Positions 5,127 through 8,131 of a stretch of DNA of 8,131 nucleotides are shown here, one piece after another; position 1 is the stretch's first letter, and each line of letters starts with the position of its first letter. The DNA is from Bacillota bacterium (GTDB taxonomy: Bacteria; Bacillota; Clostridia; Acetivibrionales; DSM-1351): NCBI GenBank assembly GCA_023412635.1, contig JAEYNI010000221.1, positions 1 to 8,131 on the forward strand, written 5' to 3'. The notes beneath the pieces are model-generated. The model searched no databases. It saw only the letters and a program-made list of their open reading frames with translations, and was not told where the DNA came from. The position numbers were made by a program, and so were the translations under genes.

Positions 5127-7790
5127 ATGGAGTTGATAAAAATCACCGATTTGACAAATCAGCTTAGCATATCTTCCCGAACATTGCGTTATTATGAGCA
5201 GATGGGGCTTATTCAAAGTACCCGCCTGCAATTTGAAAAATACCGTTTCTATGATAAGGAGAATGTAGAGCGGATTAAGCAGATTATGGTACTTAGAAAA
5301 ATGCAGATTCCTGTAAGGGATATTATCAGCATATATAAAAGTCAAAACATGTCAGCACTTGTAGAAAGCTTTGTTACCAGAATCAATGCCATTGACAATG
5401 AAATTAATACCCTCAGGGAGCTCAAGCTGATTGTTAACGAGTTTCTGCAGGCTATGCTGGACAGTGGTATAAAGCACATTTCTGCTTTGCCGCTTTTGTA
5501 TGAAAGAATGGTAACGCAGCTTGAGGAACATGAAGTTCACCCAGATAATCCTTATAAAAATCAGATTAGTTTTGAGAGGCTTTCGGATATTTCGGACCAA
5601 GTGTCGGGGCCACTTGATTTGAACATTATAGATTTACCTCCCATGCGTGTAATATCTTCAAGGCTGAAGGATTCAGATGTATCTGATGTAGACGGTTTTT
5701 GGGACTGGCTGGGGAAAAACAGGATACCCTTTGGAACACCCGGAAGCCATAAGCTGTTTGAATACCAGCAGGATAATGCCCAGACAGTTATCATTCAGAA
5801 TGTTGACAGGGAATTTCTAAATGAAAGCCCTTATGTGGATTACGAATTCGAGGGAGGGCTTTTTGCTGTAAGCAGTGTTTACGTAGAAGATGATATTGCG
5901 TCATATCATGAGAGAATGATAAGAAGCTTTGATAATAATCCATTTTATGAGGTAGACTATCGTCACGGGGGATATTTAAGACATGAATCTCTTGCGGAAT
6001 CTGTGATTTCTCCCGACAGCAGCCGTGAAAAGGTAAATCTGTTCCTGCCAGTCAAAAGGCGATTGCCTGACTTGGCAAATTATGACCCAAATGAACAGAT
6101 CTTGAATATAAGCCCTTCTGAAATTGAAGATGCAAACCCCGTTCTATATGAATATGATATTTCCTTAAAGGAAATTACTCCTGTCAATAATCCTCATTAC
6201 AAAGTGCTTGAAACAGGTGAAGCCGAATTTATATGCTGGATAACCCCTCGAAAGCTTTCGACAAATGTTTCTGTAAGAATACCATTTCGTGTGGACATTG
6301 AGTTTAAAGCCGAAAGTGAGAGCGAACGCTTTGGCTATGGAAGCGATGAGGGAAGCATCTGCTTCTATCATGGGAATAATTTGTTCGGTATCAATATGGA
6401 AAATAAGGCTGACAGTAGACTATCTAAGGAAGCCCTTTGCTTTAATCAGCCCATGCTGGGAAATTATTTCAGTTATCCCAAGCTTGGAAGAATTAATTAT
6501 AACGAATACAACACTCTGTCATGGTTTGTTGGAGAAAGGCATTTTGCCATTGTAATCAATGGTGAAGTAAGATTCTGCGGAGTTAATTTTCCATATATGT
6601 CAACCGACTTATATCTTCAAAAGCCTGAAACAATTATTATCGGTTCCAATGGACAGGGAAAGAAATATTTCAGGTCCATAAAGATTTCACAGCTGAAAAC
6701 AGCTCCAAAAATAAAAATAAAGCAGGGAGGGCTTTCTGTGGCTGCAAAACAGAGCAACAATATCATACCGAACATTCATAAGGTAATTACAATGCATTAT
6801 GGGGAAAATTATTGGTTTAACGGCTGCGCCAAATATGTGATGGAATGTCTGGGCGAAAAAGATTATGATTATAGTTTTTTTGCTGGACTGACCGGCGACA
6901 ATTTTGCGCAGGTTTATGCAACAGATCATTTCCGTGGTGACGGGGCCACAGACTATTATCTGAGTGAGAAGGGCAATACAGAACATATCGAAAATATCTT
7001 TGCTGAATGTGGGTATGCCAGCACCTTTGTAACGACAAAACAACTGACGAACAATAAGGAAATGTATCTACAGACATTAATAGCATATATAGATAAAGGC
7101 ATACCTGTTATTTTTAACAATTGGGGAAGTAATATCCCAAGAAACAGATGGGGCTGGGGTGTATTCGTAGGGTATGAAGACTTTGGGAAGGTATTACTTT
7201 ATTTGAACGCTGAAATGACAGAACCCGATAGGACTCCTTCCAGTGATTTACTCCCTGATGAGTTTATTACCGGACAGGAGGCCTGTAACGGATGGATATT
7301 TGTCGGAGAGAAAAGAAAGATTATTGAACTGGCGGATATTTACAGGAACAGAATTACGTCACTGTCCAAGCTGCTGACAACAAAATCAAAGGGCTATTGC
7401 TTTGGAGCAGAGGCTTTTAGGTCCTGGGCCTCAGACATTGAAAACGGCGCATTTGACAATATGAAACCTGAAGAATTTGATGATTGGCCAATGTACACTG
7501 TTTATGTGTGCAATCTTGCAACAAACAGCAGTTGCTGCCATGAATTCTTAAATCGTGCACAGCAGCTCAATCCTGACCTGAGATATTTAGAAGAAATTCA
7601 CCGTTTATATGATAAAATGCGTCATATGTGGAATGAACAGAACGGCGAAGATCTGGAGGCAATCGGCGGAGGGTTCAACATTACACTTGAAGCATTACAG
7701 GATAAACAAAGGCGAAACCGAATTGCCGCAAAAATCCGTGAATTTGCAGAGTGTACTGATGAAGTTGTAGCTGTTCTAAATAGGACTTAA
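5127..7790 (+). CDS. Large MerR-family regulator with GyrI-like, lectin-like and C39/BtrH-like domains
   Basis: At 887 residues this is far longer than usual MerR proteins (about 110-280). Residues 1-75 form the MerR winged helix (ITDLTNQLSISSRTLRYYEQ, 6-25, then MGL and a degenerate YRFYDKENV wing). Residues 76-115 look like the dimerising coiled coil. Residues 164-312 resemble a GyrI-like small-molecule sensor. Residues 330-525 are beta-rich, like a concanavalin/LamG fold (EAEFICWITP, LSWFVGERHFAIVINGEVRF). Residues 545-887 resemble a cysteine-peptidase C39/BtrH-N fold, with C567 in WFNGCAKY and VFVGYED (679-685). The His expected before that strand is replaced by Trp/Gly (RWGWG), so catalysis is doubtful. 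It is probably a cytoplasmic one-component sensor and activator; the ligand is unknown. ATG 5127 has GGAAGG 6 bases upstream. The gene has its own MerR-type promoter. DNA-binding assignment is firm; names of the last two domains are inference. Confidence 0.88.
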   Translation: MELIKITDLTNQLSISSRTLRYYEQMGLIQSTRLQFEKYRFYDKENVERIKQIMVLRKMQIPVRDIISIYKSQNMSALVESFVTRINAIDNEINTLRELKLIVNEFLQAMLDSGIKHISALPLLYERMVTQLEEHEVHPDNPYKNQISFERLSDISDQVSGPLDLNIIDLPPMRVISSRLKDSDVSDVDGFWDWLGKNRIPFGTPGSHKLFEYQQDNAQTVIIQNVDREFLNESPYVDYEFEGGLFAVSSVYVEDDIASYHERMIRSFDNNPFYEVDYRHGGYLRHESLAESVISPDSSREKVNLFLPVKRRLPDLANYDPNEQILNISPSEIEDANPVLYEYDISLKEITPVNNPHYKVLETGEAEFICWITPRKLSTNVSVRIPFRVDIEFKAESESERFGYGSDEGSICFYHGNNLFGINMENKADSRLSKEALCFNQPMLGNYFSYPKLGRINYNEYNTLSWFVGERHFAIVINGEVRFCGVNFPYMSTDLYLQKPETIIIGSNGQGKKYFRSIKISQLKTAPKIKIKQGGLSVAAKQSNNIIPNIHKVITMHYGENYWFNGCAKYVMECLGEKDYDYSFFAGLTGDNFAQVYATDHFRGDGATDYYLSEKGNTEHIENIFAECGYASTFVTTKQLTNNKEMYLQTLIAYIDKGIPVIFNNWGSNIPRNRWGWGVFVGYEDFGKVLLYLNAEMTEPDRTPSSDLLPDEFITGQEACNGWIFVGEKRKIIELADIYRNRITSLSKLLTTKSKGYCFGAEAFRSWASDIENGAFDNMKPEEFDDWPMYTVYVCNLATNSSCCHEFLNRAQQLNPDLRYLEEIHRLYDKMRHMWNEQNGEDLEAIGGGFNITLEALQDKQRRNRIAAKIREFAECTDEVVAVLNRT

Positions 7791-7821
7791 TAATCTTGAG
7801 TTATACTCATATACGAAACTA

Positions 7822-7853
7822 TTGTATACATGAGTGTACAAAACTATTTTTTT
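7822..7853 (+). terminator. Probable terminator of the MerR gene
   Basis: TTGTATAC (7822-7829) pairs with GTGTACAA (7834-7841) over 8 bp with one G-U pair around loop ATGA. A run of seven T (7847-7853) follows 5 bases later. A competing hairpin can form between ACTCAT (7805-7810) and ATGAGT at 7830-7835, or its repeat at 7855-7860. The spacing to the T-run is slightly long for a classical terminator. Confidence 0.5.
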
Positions 7854-7863
7854 CATGAGTTGG

Positions 7864-7892
7864 TTGACATTTACAGATGTAGAGCATATAAT
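7864..7892 (+). promoter_or_regulatory. Perfect-consensus sigma-A promoter
   Basis: TTGACA (7864-7869) and TATAAT (7887-7892) both match consensus at all six positions, with a 17-base spacer. Seven T lie about 10 bases upstream of the -35 and may act as an UP-like element. Transcription should start near 7899. No credible open reading frame follows within the window, so the promoter appears to drive a non-coding RNA or a long structured leader. Confidence 0.88.
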
Positions 7893-7898
7893 ACAACG

Positions 7899-8118
7899 TA
7901 ATCTCTTTGCACTGCATTACATTCTGTAAAAAGAATGCGAGTTCAACAGTACAAACTGAGCAGGCGATGAACCTTTCATTGGGTTACATGGGGCCGGGCC
8001 ACCTGATGAGTGGCAACAGATTGCAATTACACGCACATCTGTGGGACAGTAGTATGTTCCATAGGTGTGCTTTTATTATACCTAAAGGAACGACCTTGAA
8101 TGGAGTGCCATAAGAGAA
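7899..8118 (+). ncRNA. Candidate structured non-coding RNA or riboswitch-like leader
   Basis: About 220 bases follow the perfect promoter with no plausible gene but dense pairing. The ends close on each other: TCTCTT (7902-7907) with AAGAGA (8112-8117), and GCACT (7909-7913) with AGTGC (8104-8108), around a small internal loop. Inside are CATTCT/AGAATG (7920-7937), CAGT/ACTG (7947-7958), AACC/GGTT (7970-7985) and GCCAC/GTGGC (7998-8014). A 15-bp helix of GCACATCTGTGGGAC (8033-8047) with GTTCCATAGGTGTGC (8056-8070) contains three G-U pairs, typical of selected RNA, and is followed by TTTTATTAT. It is not tmRNA, SRP RNA, RNase P or a T-box. It may be a known clostridial class such as the raiA motif, whose consensus I cannot reliably recall, a riboswitch, a retron-type msr-msd, or something new. 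Both boundaries are estimates. Confidence 0.6.
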
Positions 8119-8131
8119 ATCAAACGACGCC

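Noticed and set aside
6687..7086. Two minus-strand open frames within the MerR gene
   Set aside because: They have no initiation signals or recognisable protein features, and the plus frame is continuous and coherent across them.
7961..8018. Fluoride riboswitch, suggested by GGCGATGA followed by paired segments
   Set aside because: The opening resembles the crcB motif, but the downstream conserved bases and pseudoknot partners do not line up, and the paired region is far longer than that aptamer.
7907..8113. 68-codon plus-strand open frame at the right end
   Set aside because: It starts at a TTG with no ribosome binding site, has no recognisable composition or motif, and overlaps the paired RNA elements.
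1..8131. CRISPR array, insertion sequence, tRNA or rRNA
   Set aside because: I saw no regularly spaced direct repeats, transposase motifs, terminal inverted repeats with target duplication, or cloverleaf/rRNA signatures in the window.

Overview
The window is low-GC DNA with strong AGGAGG-type ribosome binding sites, consensus sigma-A promoters and a dense set of anaerobe-type O2, peroxide and superoxide defence proteins. This points to a strictly anaerobic Firmicute of the class Clostridia. The Ruminiclostridium/Clostridium neighbourhood is a guess; no marker gene fixes the genus.

Layout. Positions 1-128 hold the 3' end of an unidentified plus-strand gene, closed by a 13-bp hairpin (159-191). 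Next come a TspO/MBR membrane protein (263-733) and a RimJ/RimL-like GNAT acetyltransferase (866-1432). The GNAT gene is separated by a shared bidirectional hairpin (1440-1488) from the minus-strand flavodiiron protein FprA (1501-2709). Between FprA and the next gene lies a 640-bp region with two promoters pointing outward. It also contains a broken Fur/PerR-family regulator gene (2983-3320). Downstream on the plus strand are a flavin reductase-rubredoxin-rubrerythrin open reading frame (3353-4510) and a two-iron desulfoferrodoxin (4528-4911), closed by a clear intrinsic terminator. A separate unit follows: an 887-residue MerR-family regulator (5127-7790) behind a textbook 19-bp-spacer MerR promoter. 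The last 270 bases hold a perfect-consensus promoter and a strongly foldable, apparently non-coding transcript.

How the genes work together. FprA reduces O2 or NO. Rubrerythrin reduces peroxide. Desulfoferrodoxin reduces superoxide. The flavin reductase-rubredoxin module resembles Hrb, the known electron donor of FprA in Moorella. The divergent block is therefore a compact oxygen/NO detoxification module, of the kind controlled by PerR in clostridia. Its own linked Fur-family regulator appears dead, and the stop codon expected between the Hrb part and rubrerythrin is missing, so the two proteins read as one.

The points most worth a second look are: the structured RNA at about 7899-8118; the Hrb-rubrerythrin read-through fusion with an intact internal rubrerythrin start; the Fur/PerR pseudogene leading the operon; and the giant MerR regulator with a degenerate papain-like/BtrH-like C-terminal half.
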